Below, in pieces: positions 47,501 through 57,104 of a stretch of DNA of 64,000 nucleotides. The translations under genes and the position numbers were made by a program. Within the stretch, counting starts at the first letter, position 1, and the number at the start of each line of letters is the position of its first letter. The notes beneath the pieces are model-generated. The model was not told where the DNA came from. It made no database searches and saw only the letters and a list, made by a program, of their open reading frames with translations. Source of the stretch: Buxus sempervirens (lineage: Eukaryota > Streptophyta > Magnoliopsida > Buxales > Buxaceae); assembly GCA_947561395.2 (NCBI GenBank), contig OX387184.1, positions 58,773,197 to 58,837,196 of the forward strand, given 5' to 3'.

Positions 47501-50500
47501 CACCTGATGTCAAGGAACCAGCGTATACCTTTAATGAACATGTCCGGGTCCGGGGCGTCACAGTTAATCCCGTTTCGTGTCTTTCTTCTATCATCATAAT
47601 CATTCATGGCAGTGGAGAGTTTGTTGGATTCCACTTTTCATGTGCACCTAAGTATTTGAGACAAGTAAATATACAAATTTGCATCTCTTTTATATGTTTA
47701 CCATGCATGTCCATGACATTATGCGGAGCATGTCCCAGAGCAGAATGTTGTTGGTTCAATAATGGTTAGAATGTTATGAAGGGAAAAGGTTAAGGTTCAA
47801 ACAATAGTTCAATCCAAGTAGGTGGTATAAGGATCACATTAACCTTTATCCTAAATAATGTATTCCAAACAGAAAAAAAAAATGAAGTGATCTGTAAGAA
47901 ACCATGGAAAAATCAATATAACATGGAAATTAAGCATTTGAAGAGTTTAAATTCATAGAAATAATTATGGACCTTGATTCACCTTGATTCATGAGAACAT
48001 GAAAAAAATTCTCAAATCTCCTAAAAAATGCAGCAAGGATGTCTTCTCTTCTTAGTCTATAGGTGATAGAAGTCAATTCTTGTATCACTGCATTCAAGCA
48101 CGTGGTAGGCTTCTCATTATCAACATTCAATCCTACTCCTGAAAGAACAAAACATGATTCAGTAAATCGAGTCCCTAAATAACTTCGCATGCAGACTTCC
48201 TCAAAATAAAATAAATAAATAAATAAGCAAATAAAGATGACAACAAGAAGTTCAAGAGTTTGAAAGTAAGTAATATCTAACAATATTGAACATATAGAAA
48301 TAAAAAGTAAATATTACAGCCAGGAATTGGACTCAGGTATTGAAACTGGAATGTTGCAGAGAATTGTGTATCATCACCAAAAGGTTAGGCTTGTATACCA
48401 GCACTGACATTGAACTTCTTTGATTTATATGTTGAGGTGCACAGGATGCCTCCAACTTTAAGGCCATTTAAGTATAGATCATTTGGCCACTTTATTTTAA
48501 CATCAAGATGTGGTAAACCCTGAAATTAAATGATGGTCCCAGATCAACAGTATCAAACCTCTAAACTTTAATACACCAAATGTTAACTATGAAAGATAAA
48601 ACATTAATTCGAGCATAAGCTCCAAGTAGCTACTAGAAACAGCAGATAAAAATCTTAATACATTCCATTCTAGGTAGATAAACTAACAACTTAATGCTGT
48701 GTTTGGTTGTGGAAAATGATGGAAATAAATACGATAGTACTTTCCTTTCATTTTGAGAGGAAAACTTTGGGAGCCATGAAAAGAAAAAACGTCCTTTTGG
48801 AAAATTACTTTCCCATCGGCACATATTTCCTATAAACCAAACACATAAACTTTAATGGAAAGTTTATTTCCTTCAGTTTCCTTTCCTATAGATTCCATGT
48901 AACCAAACACACCCTAAGAAAACACAATCTTGATGATTAGAATTCTATAGTGATCGATCATTTTTTTTCTGTATCTAGTTGTAGATCATTTCGCATAAAC
49001 ATTTCAAAAATGTATGAGGCAAATTAGTTGTACAGAAGATAAATTAGTCATGTCAAACAAACAGGTGCATAAGACTAAGCCCAAATTCGTTGGCATGTTT
49101 CCAAAAAAGTATGGTCTAACATGTTTATTCAGTTGCTGTGACAATAATCTCATATGAGGTGGCTAATTAACATATATTTTGAAGGTTGATGCTTCAAATC
49201 CTTTCAATCTCCTTTTGTGGTTACTTAACTGGACCCACCCCATCAGTCTGACATACATTGGGTTCCTGTAAACCCAAAATACCGACAAGGATGTTTAATA
49301 ATCTTGTGGAAGCTCATCAGCAACCATTAGCCACTGGTAGAAACCTCCTTCATAGCTATCAATCCATGGAATAGAATGAACCAGAATCCAGCACCAATGA
49401 TACAGGGTATGCAGGAAGCACAAGTTATGATTCATCTCCAGTGCAATAATCATGGGTTATTGAGCCCTAAAGGTAAGATTCCTCAAAGTCAGAATTTGGA
49501 TTCTCGGCTACATAAGTAGAAGAGAGCTCAGGGAAAGAAATCTGGAGCAGCGAAGCGCAGACTAATGATAACCATGGATGACTGGGCCCTCAACCAATGA
49601 GCCTCGGGTCGCACGCGTTGGGAGAGAGAGAGATATACACCATCAGTTTCACCAATCTCCCCATTAAAATCTTAATCCATTAAAACAAATTTTAGGTTCC
49701 AAAGTGATAAGTCTTTTTCTAATAAGATTCATGAACAGCGCCTACTTCTCAACATGGTAACTAATTGGGTTTTTATTGTCAGTGACACTCTCAGCCAATT
49801 CTCAATTACAAATGTCATTTGTTTCACTGATGCCTTCTAGTGCGTTTTGTCAACCTGCTATTAAAGTATTAACTATTCTGGAGCTAAATAATTTAATTTC
49901 CCAGCAAATCTGGAAAATAGGATATATATAATAACGTACTTGGTTTTTGCTTAATATCTCAGGTCAGAGAGGAGCTGGGAACAAATCCAGGGGCCCTTGT
50001 GGAGAATTTGCATCACTTGTTACACCAGAGCAAACAGAAGAATGACTTCAGTCTCATGCCATTAGATTTCGCTTGGTTTTGACCCATAAAAACACCAAGA
50101 AGTGCGAAGAGTACCTGGAATTTTTATTTTTTTTTATCAGTAAGTAAAGCTTATATTATAAATGATATAATAGAAAAGAAGAGATACAGCTACACAAACA
50201 GTGTACCAGGACCCCCCACCCTATTCAAAAGAACCCTTATACAACTCAGCAAACCGAAAAAAGTCCTCTTATAGTATGTCTTTCACTGATGATTGATTCC
50301 CAATCCAGTTATGAATCACCCTCAAGACCCTCCTTTTCCAGGAAAGACCAACTTCTCTCAGAGTCCACAAAGATCCTGCGGTTTCTTTCACCCCAAATAA
50401 CCCAAGCTATGGCTGCCTGGAGATTCTGCTATGGAAACCTGACACCGCTAAAAAAACCTAATAAGATCACTCAATTGAATAGAAAGAACAATCACACATA

Positions 50501-52250
50501 GAAATAGACGAATGACTTTGTCCTCGTGCCATTAAACCTTGCTTGGTTTTGATCTATAAAAAATATACCCTGGAGCATGAATAGTACCTGGACATTCACC
50601 CACGGAAACTGAGATGGCTAACAAAAACAAATAAGATCACTCGCTTGAATAGAAATAGAAATCACAGATAGAAATGGAAGAATGACTTTGTACACAGGCC
50701 ATTGAACCTGTTTCGTTTTGATATGTAAAAGATACCCTGAAGTACAAAGAATACCTGGATGTCCAGCTACAGAAATTGAGGCTGCTAACAAAAACAAGTA
50801 TAATAATGACGGCAAATGTCATCATAATTCATAATGACAGCAAATGCTGTCATAGTTCATAATACTGAAATTTCTAACAGATCAAGCATTTGATTTACTG
50901 CTCATGAGTTATGGGAAGCATCAAGGAGAGTACATTGCCCCAAAAATAAGGAACAACCACAAAAATAATTCTACCATTATGAAAGATCTGTGCCAATCTT
51001 GAACAAGACTAATGTCTCTAACTTCAGACTTGATTACTATTACCCACTCCCAAAGATCCTCTGAAATTTGTTTTTTCAGATGAGAATATATGCTAGAAAT
51101 GCTCAATTTCTATATATTTTAGCATTATAATGGACAGTATGCAGTCAAAACAATTCAAAAGGTAGTCAACAAGACAATTAAGAATTTCCAAGACTGGTAA
51201 ACAGCAGATCCAATTCTTAAGATTCCAAATTCTCCACATGCTTTCCTAATTAAAAACACATTGTTTATTTGACTTCTTCGGCAACAAAGGCAACAAAATG
51301 AAACAAAACCACTCACTTTTGCATCACAAACATCCTTTATTGCCTCTGTAACTGCGAGAGACACCACGTACTGCACCAGTGGCACCACACGCCCGTCCTC
51401 CATCTGTAATGTAAACGAAAACAGAAGGCACCCCATTGGAGATTCCCACGTGTTCTTCGACCGACCTGAAAAAATTCTTCACAACTCCATATTTTACAAT
51501 CTCGTTCTAATTCACAACGAATCCCTACAAGAATTAAAAACTATTATGCGAAACTCCGAACCTCTTCCTTTTAACTGAATATCAGCAATACATACCGCAC
51601 CAATTGGAAGTTCCGAGAAATTTCTGTCCATGACAAAATACCAACGTTACGTATTCGCAACAAAGAAAGAAGATAAATTACCAAACAAGAAAACGAGAAA
51701 AAACTGAAACTAAAAATATGCTCACTGAGAAACAACATCGTGCGTTGAGGGCAACCGAGGAGACCAGATGAGAAATCTCCCAAATTGGACAGTTGAAAGG
51801 GAATTCATGTAAAGATCTGTTCGAAACGAATCGTCGTTGAGGGTTCTTTCCATTTCCGAATGCAAAAGGATCGAGATTTCGCTCCCGTCAGAGAGCTTCA
51901 AGTTGTTTCTGTTTTTTATAGATTGAGCGAGTTCGTTCTCCGTAGAGGATTTTCCGCATAGAACCAGGAGAGAATTTGAAGGATTATTCATGGCTGGGAA
52001 AAACCGAAGGAATAACGGATTAAATGAGATAATAGAATGATGATTTACAGATGATTATTACGTAGAAATCGATGATAACAGGGAGGGGGTTAGGGTTACC
52101 AGATACTGATAGAAAGAACTTGATTCCACGTATGCCTTTCGTGGAAATCAGCTTCGACGATAAGGCGAGAAATGAAGGAGAGATATAAGAAGCAGAAGGA
52201 GGAGACGGAGAAATAGAACAGAGCAAACGAGAAAGACTCGTCACAAGCAT
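35895..52250 (-). CDS. HCS1: Biotin--protein ligase (holocarboxylase synthetase), 10 exons
   Basis: Activates biotin with ATP to biotinyl-AMP and attaches it to a lysine of carboxylases such as acetyl-CoA carboxylase. Exons on the minus strand: 52100-52250, 51726-51993, 51562-51623, 51317-51465, 48399-48519, 47983-48138, 39310-39355, 38583-38652, 37527-37603 and 35895-35934. All splice sites are GT-AG and phases agree, giving 379 residues plus TGA (Arabidopsis HCS1 is 367). Seen: a Ser/Leu-rich transit peptide (1-50) ending before a second Met at 52; the biotinyl-AMP-binding GRGRSK at 159-164; the catalytic-core KWPND at 220-224; GVGLNVDN at 251-258; the C-terminal domain WLHSGQRV; and the final [10 protein letters not shown]. 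The second Met lies just inside exon 2, so an exon-1-skipping or downstream-start product would lack the transit peptide, as described for Arabidopsis HCS1. No disabling change was seen. Confidence 0.94.
35935..37526. other. HCS1 intron 9 (1.6 kb)
   Basis: Mostly AT-rich and featureless. A short plus-strand L1 LINE scrap lies at about 37150-37225 ([12 protein letters not shown]). Confidence 0.6.
37150..37225 (+). mobile_element. L1 LINE scrap
   Basis: Translates to [18 protein letters not shown], the conserved [12 protein letters not shown] block that lies between RT and zf-RVT in plant L1 elements. Too short to place its ends. Confidence 0.5.
37527..37603 (-). CDS. HCS1 exon 9 (77 nt)
   Basis: Encodes [20 protein letters not shown] then HPDGN. 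Phase 2 at donor GTATTC. Confidence 0.92.
38583..38652 (-). CDS. HCS1 exon 8 (70 nt)
   Basis: Encodes [20 protein letters not shown] through TIK, the first strands of the C-terminal domain. TGCAG acceptor and AAG|GTAAGA donor. Confidence 0.9.
39310..39355 (-). CDS. HCS1 exon 7 (46 nt)
   Basis: A microexon-like piece ([15 protein letters not shown]) lying 8.6 kb from exon 6 and linking the catalytic and C-terminal domains. Phase 2 at donor GTGCAA. Confidence 0.9.
40130..42146 (-). mobile_element. RTE-type LINE (decayed)
   Basis: Minus-strand blocks in RTE order: [10 protein letters not shown] (near 42080); [20 protein letters not shown] (41390); [20 protein letters not shown] (41130); [19 protein letters not shown] with the IDD variant of the catalytic FADD box (40810). 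Several frameshifts and stops. The 3' part contains TATCCCAACCTGTTGGGGTC, typical of this LINE group. Confidence 0.8.
42147..43035 (-). mobile_element. L1 LINE 3' fragment inserted in the RTE LINE
   Basis: Minus-strand translation gives [20 protein letters not shown], a zf-RVT-like [19 protein letters not shown], and [18 protein letters not shown]. The T-run at about 42148-42156 is the poly-A tail. RTE sequence ends abruptly beside it. Extent at the 5' side is approximate. Confidence 0.7.
43690..44115 (-). pseudogene. Clathrin heavy chain fragment, two exons with intron retained
   Basis: Exon-like segment 1 (about 43988-44115) encodes [20 protein letters not shown] then [20 protein letters not shown]. 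After an intron with GT (43987) and AG (about 43825), segment 2 encodes [20 protein letters not shown] to [10 protein letters not shown] and then runs into a poly-A-like stretch near 43690. Both match the clathrin heavy chain closely, including the exon boundary after KFQ. Because the intron is kept, the copy came from DNA, not from processed mRNA. It covers under 6% of the roughly 1700-residue protein, so it cannot make clathrin. It lies in the sense orientation of HCS1. Confidence 0.88.
44301..44483 (-). pseudogene. Unrecognised coding-like segment next to the clathrin fragment
   Basis: A 60-codon minus-strand frame ([19 protein letters not shown] ... [17 protein letters not shown]) has protein-like composition but no family that I recognise. 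It is next to the clathrin fragment, so it may belong to the same captured segment or to another gene. Confidence 0.3.
44489..44516. repeat. (GA)n microsatellite
   Basis: About 14 uninterrupted GA dinucleotides just 5' (on the minus strand) of the coding-like segment at 44301-44483. Confidence 0.9.
44736..47562 (+). mobile_element. Solo LTR (2827 bp), Del/Tekay-type Ty3/gypsy
   Basis: Starts TGTAAAACCCCGGAATTTTT and ends GGGGCGTCACA, flanked by the exact 5-bp target duplication GTTAA (44731-44735, 47563-47567). This terminal sequence pair and length are typical of Tekay/Del chromovirus LTRs. There is no internal domain, so it arose by LTR-LTR recombination. It carries a 26-bp tandem repeat x3 (about 46630-46708, GATGGTC..GAGATCACTAACTC). 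Confidence 0.9.
47983..48138 (-). CDS. HCS1 exon 6
   Basis: Starts [20 protein letters not shown] and ends LMNQ plus one base. Two donors lie 10 bp apart (CAAG|GTGAAT and CAAG|GTCC). Only the first keeps phase with exon 7. Confidence 0.93.
48399..48519 (-). CDS. HCS1 exon 5 (KWPND catalytic motif)
   Basis: Encodes [20 protein letters not shown] through [23 protein letters not shown] is the ligase core motif. It ends in phase 1 before GTATAC. Confidence 0.94.
48695..48914. mobile_element. Tourist-like MITE, 220 bp, TAA duplication
   Basis: Inverted termini around GTGTTTGGTT on the left and AACCAAACAC on the right, flanked by TAA at 48692-48694 and 48915-48917. Confidence 0.75.
50041..50850. 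repeat. 170-bp tandem repeat, three copies, first split by a LINE
   Basis: Units begin AATGACTT at 50041, 50511 and 50681. Shared blocks include CTTGGTTTTGAT, GTACCTGGA and AACAAATAAGATCACTC. The first interval is 470 bp because of a roughly 296-bp insertion at 50120-50415. The other interval is exactly 170 bp. Confidence 0.85.
50120..50415 (-). mobile_element. 5'-truncated L1 LINE inside the minisatellite
   Basis: The T-rich left edge (about 50121-50133) is a poly-A tail on the minus strand, followed by TCAGTAAGTAAAGCTTATATT typical of L1 3' ends. CCTGGA occurs at 50114-50119 and 50416-50421 as a short target duplication. Alignment of neighbouring 170-bp units shows exactly where the insert begins and ends. 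Confidence 0.8.
51317..51465 (-). CDS. HCS1 exon 4 (catalytic domain)
   Basis: Begins with [17 protein letters not shown], completing the GRGRSK motif, and runs to [12 protein letters not shown]. Phase 0 at donor GTGAGT. Confidence 0.93.
51562..51623 (-). CDS. HCS1 exon 3 (62 nt)
   Basis: Encodes [20 protein letters not shown] and contributes the first half of the GRGRSK biotinyl-AMP-binding motif. Donor G|GTTCGG in phase 1. Confidence 0.92.
51726..51993 (-). CDS. HCS1 exon 2 (N-terminal domain)
   Basis: Acceptor CCCAG|CC is immediately followed by ATG (51991), a ready internal start for a cytosolic form. It encodes [15 protein letters not shown] ... [19 protein letters not shown] and leaves in phase 2 at GTGAGC. 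Confidence 0.92.
52100..52250 (-). CDS. HCS1 exon 1 (plastid/mitochondrial transit peptide)
   Basis: Begins [20 protein letters not shown]: rich in Ser/Leu/Pro with few acidic residues, as expected for a transit peptide. The donor G|GTAACC in phase 1 joins exon 2 to give ...SVSAMNN. The start is inferred, with no transcript support. Confidence 0.85.
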
Positions 52251-52399
52251 TGTCTTGCATCTTTTCCTCGAGAGGAAGTGATGAAGACGACGACATACTA
52301 ATGCCCGAGCCGGAATGTACGGTTCGGTTAGATAAACCGGGACGAACTAAACCCATTAGGGTTGATTTTTTGTGTTGTTATTAATTTGTTTATTTTATA

Positions 52400-52620
52400 T
52401 ATATATATAACATGAGACCGGAATCACGCTAAACAAAATGTGAGACTTAAAAAAACAGCCCTCGCATATCATTGTGAAGATTTATTAATAAAATGGTGCA
52501 ATAGGAAAAAGTGTCTCAATTTTTTAAAACTTGGTAATTATTTGCAAAACTGTTCCCTCTCTTGTTTACCTCTTTCTTCCTACGCGCAAAACTACACGTG
52601 CACCCAGCTATCACATATAT
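52400..52620 (+). mobile_element. Decayed relative of the miniature Helitron
   Basis: Shares the body of the 32981-33188 element (CAAACAAAATGTG, GATT.ATTAATAAAA, GTCTCAA.TTTT.TGAAAC-like, CACGTGCACC). The 3' CTAG end has decayed to CTAT. Confidence 0.55.
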
Positions 52621-52821
52621 AGATAATAGGCATTGGGAAATGTGCCAACAACTATACACGACTTCCCCAACCTGCTAGGGCTTCTCAGTTGGTAAGGGGA
52701 GAACTTTGGGATGAATTGTAAACCCAGACGTCCTGGGTTTGAACGGTACATGGGCCTTTGCCGGTGGGTTCATGTATTTGGAGGTTTACTTCCCTATGGT
52801 GCATCCAATGAGGTCCTACCC

Positions 52822-55800
52822 TGTGACGTCCCAGATCCGAGTTACATAGCGAAACCGTAACTCATCTTCAAGGGTTATCTTTTTCATCCAAGATCGATGT
52901 ATCAAAATGAAAGAGAACATGAAATGAACAATATTCTACTAAATCAGAGTCAACTACATTACCAAACTGAATACAAAAATACATTATCACAACTCTCAAT
53001 CCAAAACAATTATAAACTTAAATTAATATAAAAACAGCTATATAAAGACTGTAATAGTAAGGTTGTGCGAAGACTCTTAACACCTGATAATCACAGTTAT
53101 ATATATATCAACATGATTGTGGGTGCAAGTGAAGACAACAGTTACACCATCCTAAAACAAATTAATATACAACATACAAAACATACTCTCTTTATATACA
53201 ACATACATGATCAAAAATTATAATATACAACTACCCAAAAATTTGCTCTCTAGCCCTAGCCGGGATAATAGTAATCCTCCGACGTATACTCTAGATCCCC
53301 TTGAATTTCTGCCCCACTACGCATCTCACCCGCAAGATCTGAAAACAAAACCGGTGAAAACAAAACGCGCGTGAAACTAATGTCTCAGTAAGTAGCACAA
53401 TGCATGATATAAAACAGTTTATGCACTTTAAGATAATGAAATAACATGCTAACATATTATACGATAAATCTCTATCCAAATCATGCGAAGAAGCAGTTCA
53501 TTATCATTTAAGCAATACTATTAATGAGCAAGTAATATCAAATTAAACCAAACTACGATATCGACATAAAGTGTATGTACACAACTCGTGGATTAGTGAT
53601 TCTATCAATCAAGACAACCACCCTCAGCCGGTTTGCCACCTCACGACTCACGGTTTGAGCCTGATCAGGGTCCTCGCTCGGAGTGGAGCACCCACAGATG
53701 GGCTGGCAAGAAACAACCCACGCACACATACACACACACACACGCACGTAGACCCTGCCGATCCCACATGGCGGTCGGGTTGCCGCAGCCCTCTATCCCA
53801 CAAGAGAGCCTCACCAATCTCACACGGCGAAACGCGAATGTGGCCCCGAGTGTTAACTCGACAAGCCATCACTAATATATTAACTAGATTGCCCATGGAT
53901 TCATAACCATTTCTAGGCCCACTAGACTCAACACAAATCAATGTTAAACCCAATAAAACAGTTTATACAAAACCAATCTTATAAAGGCTATGCTTGCCTA
54001 AAGCACAAAACCATATCAAGTGAATCTCATGTTCACCTTCCCTTAAATCCCTAGGCCTCACAGCCTTCCGAATTACCCTGGGCTCTAAGCCCCTTTTGCA
54101 AGTCCACAAGAAGCCTTAGCTTCATTATTCAAATCACATACTCAAAACGTTTTACTAAAGCAAATTATTGATACCATTTCTTTTCAAATAACAACAACAT
54201 TGTTTTCCAAAACCAATATTGAACAAGAATTAGGATTAAACCAATTTAATGCTTGGAGAACACCAACACAAAATATCCACATTGAAACCATCACTCAACT
54301 TAACATTACCAAATTCTAGATATCTGATTAATTAACCCAAAAGTATACCACGATGTTTCCAAAGAATTATTTCACGATCATTTATAATAGTGAGGTCATT
54401 CTATACAACAGTTTCAAGAGCCAATCTTATGTCAGCCCACTGCAGATCAATTTTTTTTATTATCAAAATAGGTTAAACCTGATCAAATCTGTAAGGAATT
54501 TGGTATGCATACCCAGCGGTAGAACTAGGACTCCAAATCGGGGGGGGGGGCAAAAAAAAATTTCAATTAACACTTCTCATGAAATATAGAAATTTCAATG
54601 AGTTGGGGGGGGGGGGGGGTGCAATCCAGAAATTTTAGAGGGGGTTCTCATGAAATATAGAAATTTCAACGAGTTGGGGGGGGGGGGGGGGGTGCAAACC
54701 AGAAATTTTAGAGGGGGTTCTCATGAAATATAGAAATTTCAATGAGTTGGGGGGGGGGGGTGCAAACCAGAAATTTTAGAGGGGGTTCTCATGAAATATA
54801 GAAATTTCAATGAGTTGGGGGGGGGGGGGGGGGGGGGGGAACATAAATTTTAATTAAAAAAATGTAAAATATATGCATTTTTAATTAAAAAATGAAAGTT
54901 AGGGGGGGCTAACCATAACGCGGTTCCGCCACTTTGCATACCATACTTCGTTGGAAAGCTCTACAAGTCTAGTTCCCAACGCATCAAACGGTATATAATT
55001 TGAAGTTTCCTAGAAGAAGTTGTAGCCGTTTTATCACAATTAGTTTGCAGCTACCGTTTACTCTGCAGATCTGGTTTTAACTTGTTAATTAAATGCTAAA
55101 CCTGATCTAATCTATAAATAATGGATATTCATGCTATATATCATTGGAAAGAGCTATGAATCTTGTTTCTAACACAACAAACGGTGCCTAATTTGAAGTT
55201 TCCTACAGAAAGTTATAGCCAATTTATTACAGGTGGTTAAAATAGCCGCGAAACCCAATGGACGAAAACCATCAATTTTTCTTGATTTTTCTAGCAATAC
55301 CTTGAGTTCCAATCGGTCCTAAACCACTGTCATTCAACTACAAACACCCTAAACTAAATATTAGACTACTAATATGAATTTTTAAGCAAAGATTCCAAGC
55401 CCTCGCAAGCCATCGCATCTTATATAAGTTTAAAACCATATAACAGAATGGGTTCTGTTTTTAAACTTCAAATTGTTCCTATGCAAACCTAAAAATCTCC
55501 TAACACATACCTAGCTCTTTTCCTACTCCTAAACCTTGCAAACCCCTTTTTGAATCGCCCCGGCCTTAAAATCTTTAAAAGCAAGAAATCCACCTTAATT
55601 TTGCTATACCGCAAAATCTCAACAGGATAATCTTCAAACTTTCAATAAATTTGTGGGCTCCATCTTTAACAAGATCACCTTAACACCACTCCTTGGTTAT
55701 CCTAAAAGTTACATTCCAATCCACCAGCAACCTTCAAGTTACCATGGGTTAAATTTATCATTAAGACTTTAAAAAAAAAAACCAAACACAATCCCAGATT

Positions 55801-56973
55801 ATTTCAATTTAATTCTATCTACAATCATCAACCTAGTCAGAACAAACCTCATGATTCATTGTGGCCTTCATAACAAACTTTCAATACAACATGCAGTAGA
55901 AGCCCCAATAAAATTTCTCCAACTTACCACTGACAGAAAAGGAATCTTGATAAAGAAACAAAGGTTTATTAGACTAGATATCCTTAATAAGGATAATACG
56001 ATAAACTATTTCAGACCACAGTGACAAAGAACAGTTGTCTCTTAAGGATCCCAAATGATGGTCCTCCCAAATGATGGAGATAACCTCGCAATCTTCGTCT
56101 TTGAAGCATCATAATAAATGAGTTAACCAAGCACATGAACCGAGGCTATCTACTATATAGAGATACTAAATTTCCATCTGAAATCAACACAAGCCCTTCC
56201 TTGAAAACCAACTTCTATGGTATTTCTAAGGTTCCAAACCATGCTACCCAAAGAAATCCAATGACTGATCATCTACCTCAGCAGAAATTCAACAAAAAAA
56301 CATGCTCGGCTTAAGAAACACACTAGAGATTGAACACAAAATGAACGCTAGCATTAAGAAAACCGTAAATCCAAACACCTGAAATTAAAAGAGAATTGGG
56401 ATTGCAATGAGGAAAAACAAAATCTAGGGTTTTGGAGGATAAAAGAAGCAGTTAACTTTAAAAGTGTGCTTACTTACCTGAAATTGAGCAATCCACACGC
56501 GCCACTCTCTCTTTCCTTCTTCTTCCCTTCTTGTCCCTCTTTCTCCTTTCTCTTCTCCTTCTTCTCCCTTTTTTCTCCTCTGCGCTCGCTCCAGCCCTTG
56601 ACGAACAGAAGAGAACCCTCGGGTTCTCTCTTCTAATGACATATATATAATATAAAACAATTTCTATTAATCCACTTAAACCCATTTAAATAAACCGAAC
56701 CCAACTGAACCGAACCAATTTACCCAATTAAACTAACCCCATTAAATTCAATTTACACCTAAACCAACTAAACCACCCAATCAATTAACCTAATCCACTT
56801 AAACCAATAAACCAAGCCAACCCACATCAATTTAATCCTGTTCAAGTAAACCAACCTGAACCAAACCAAACCAATTAAGTCTTTAATTTTAATTTAATTA
56901 ATCTCATTAATTAAATTTAGTTTGCAACCCGAACCAAACCAATTTGCAAAACTTAAAAATCCATGATCTTACA
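52822..56973 (-). mobile_element. Solo LTR, reverse orientation, carrying a nested hAT MITE
   Basis: On the minus strand it begins TGTAAGATCATGGATTTTTAAG and ends GGGACGTCACA, with exact 5-bp duplication TACCC (52817-52821, 56974-56978). Its 3' region matches the 44736-47562 LTR: ACCGGTTTTGTTTTCAGAT, and GAGGATTATTA followed by TAT(C)CC. Without the 429-bp MITE insertion it is about 3.7 kb, so it is a longer relative of the same Tekay/Del-type family. A (CA)n tract lies near 53727-53743. Confidence 0.87.
54514..54934. mobile_element. hAT-like MITE with G-run tandem array, 8-bp duplication
   Basis: Exact 8-bp duplication TGCATACC (54506-54513, 54935-54942). Imperfect termini CAGCGGTAGAAC and (reverse complement) AAGTGGCGGAACC. 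The interior repeats TTCTCATGAAATATAGAAATTTCAA.GAGTT then G(9-25) then TGCAA.CCAGAAATTTTAGAGG four times. The long G runs could form G-quadruplexes and are prone to length errors. Confidence 0.85.
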
Positions 56974-57029
56974 TACCCAGGGTTGGTTCCAGCGTCAGGA
57001 AAAAAAATAATATATATATATATATATAG

Positions 57030-57091
57030 TGTTAAAATAGTCATAATTGTTCCCTCGCTTTACGTGTAATATTGCACATGCACCATGCTAG
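57030..57091 (+). mobile_element. Helitron 3' end, same family as 32981-33188
   Basis: GTTCCCTCGCTTTACGTG..., GCACATGCACCATGCTAG followed by T. This matches the last about 60 bp of the miniature Helitron. The 5' part was not found here. Confidence 0.55.
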
Positions 57092-57104
57092 TATATATAT
57101 AATT

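Larger units (their letters stand above)
39356..47982. other. HCS1 intron 6 (8.6 kb), transposon-rich
   Basis: Contains an RTE LINE (about 40130-42146), an L1 LINE inserted in it (about 42147-43035), a CCCT/CA microsatellite region near 43190-43290, a clathrin heavy-chain fragment (43690-44115), an unexplained coding-like segment (44301-44483), a (GA)n tract (about 44489-44516) and a solo LTR (44736-47562). Confidence 0.75.
48520..51316. other. HCS1 intron 4 (2.8 kb)
   Basis: Holds a Tourist-like MITE (48695-48914) and a 170-bp minisatellite interrupted by a LINE (50041-50850). No exon was detected between. Confidence 0.7.
52665..57010 (+). mobile_element. tRNA-derived SINE split by a solo LTR
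   Basis: The left part (about 52665-52821) has an A-box-like CTTCTCAGTTGGTAAGG and a B-box-like GGGTTTGAAC about 50 bp apart, as in tRNA-derived SINEs. After the LTR (52822-56973) the sequence resumes at 56979 with AGGGTTGGTTCCAGCGTCAGG and an A-rich tail. The two halves join at the duplicated TACCC. Confidence 0.6.

Noticed and set aside
52672..52740. Possible functional tRNA gene
   Set aside because: Box-like motifs are present but the sequence cannot form a proper acceptor stem or anticodon arm. It fits a SINE head better.
53571..53953. 101-111-codon frames on both strands
   Set aside because: They lie wholly inside the solo LTR at 52822-56973 and include a (CA)n microsatellite.
56424..56685. 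Glu/Arg-rich minus frames
   Set aside because: Low-complexity polypurine tract within the same solo LTR.
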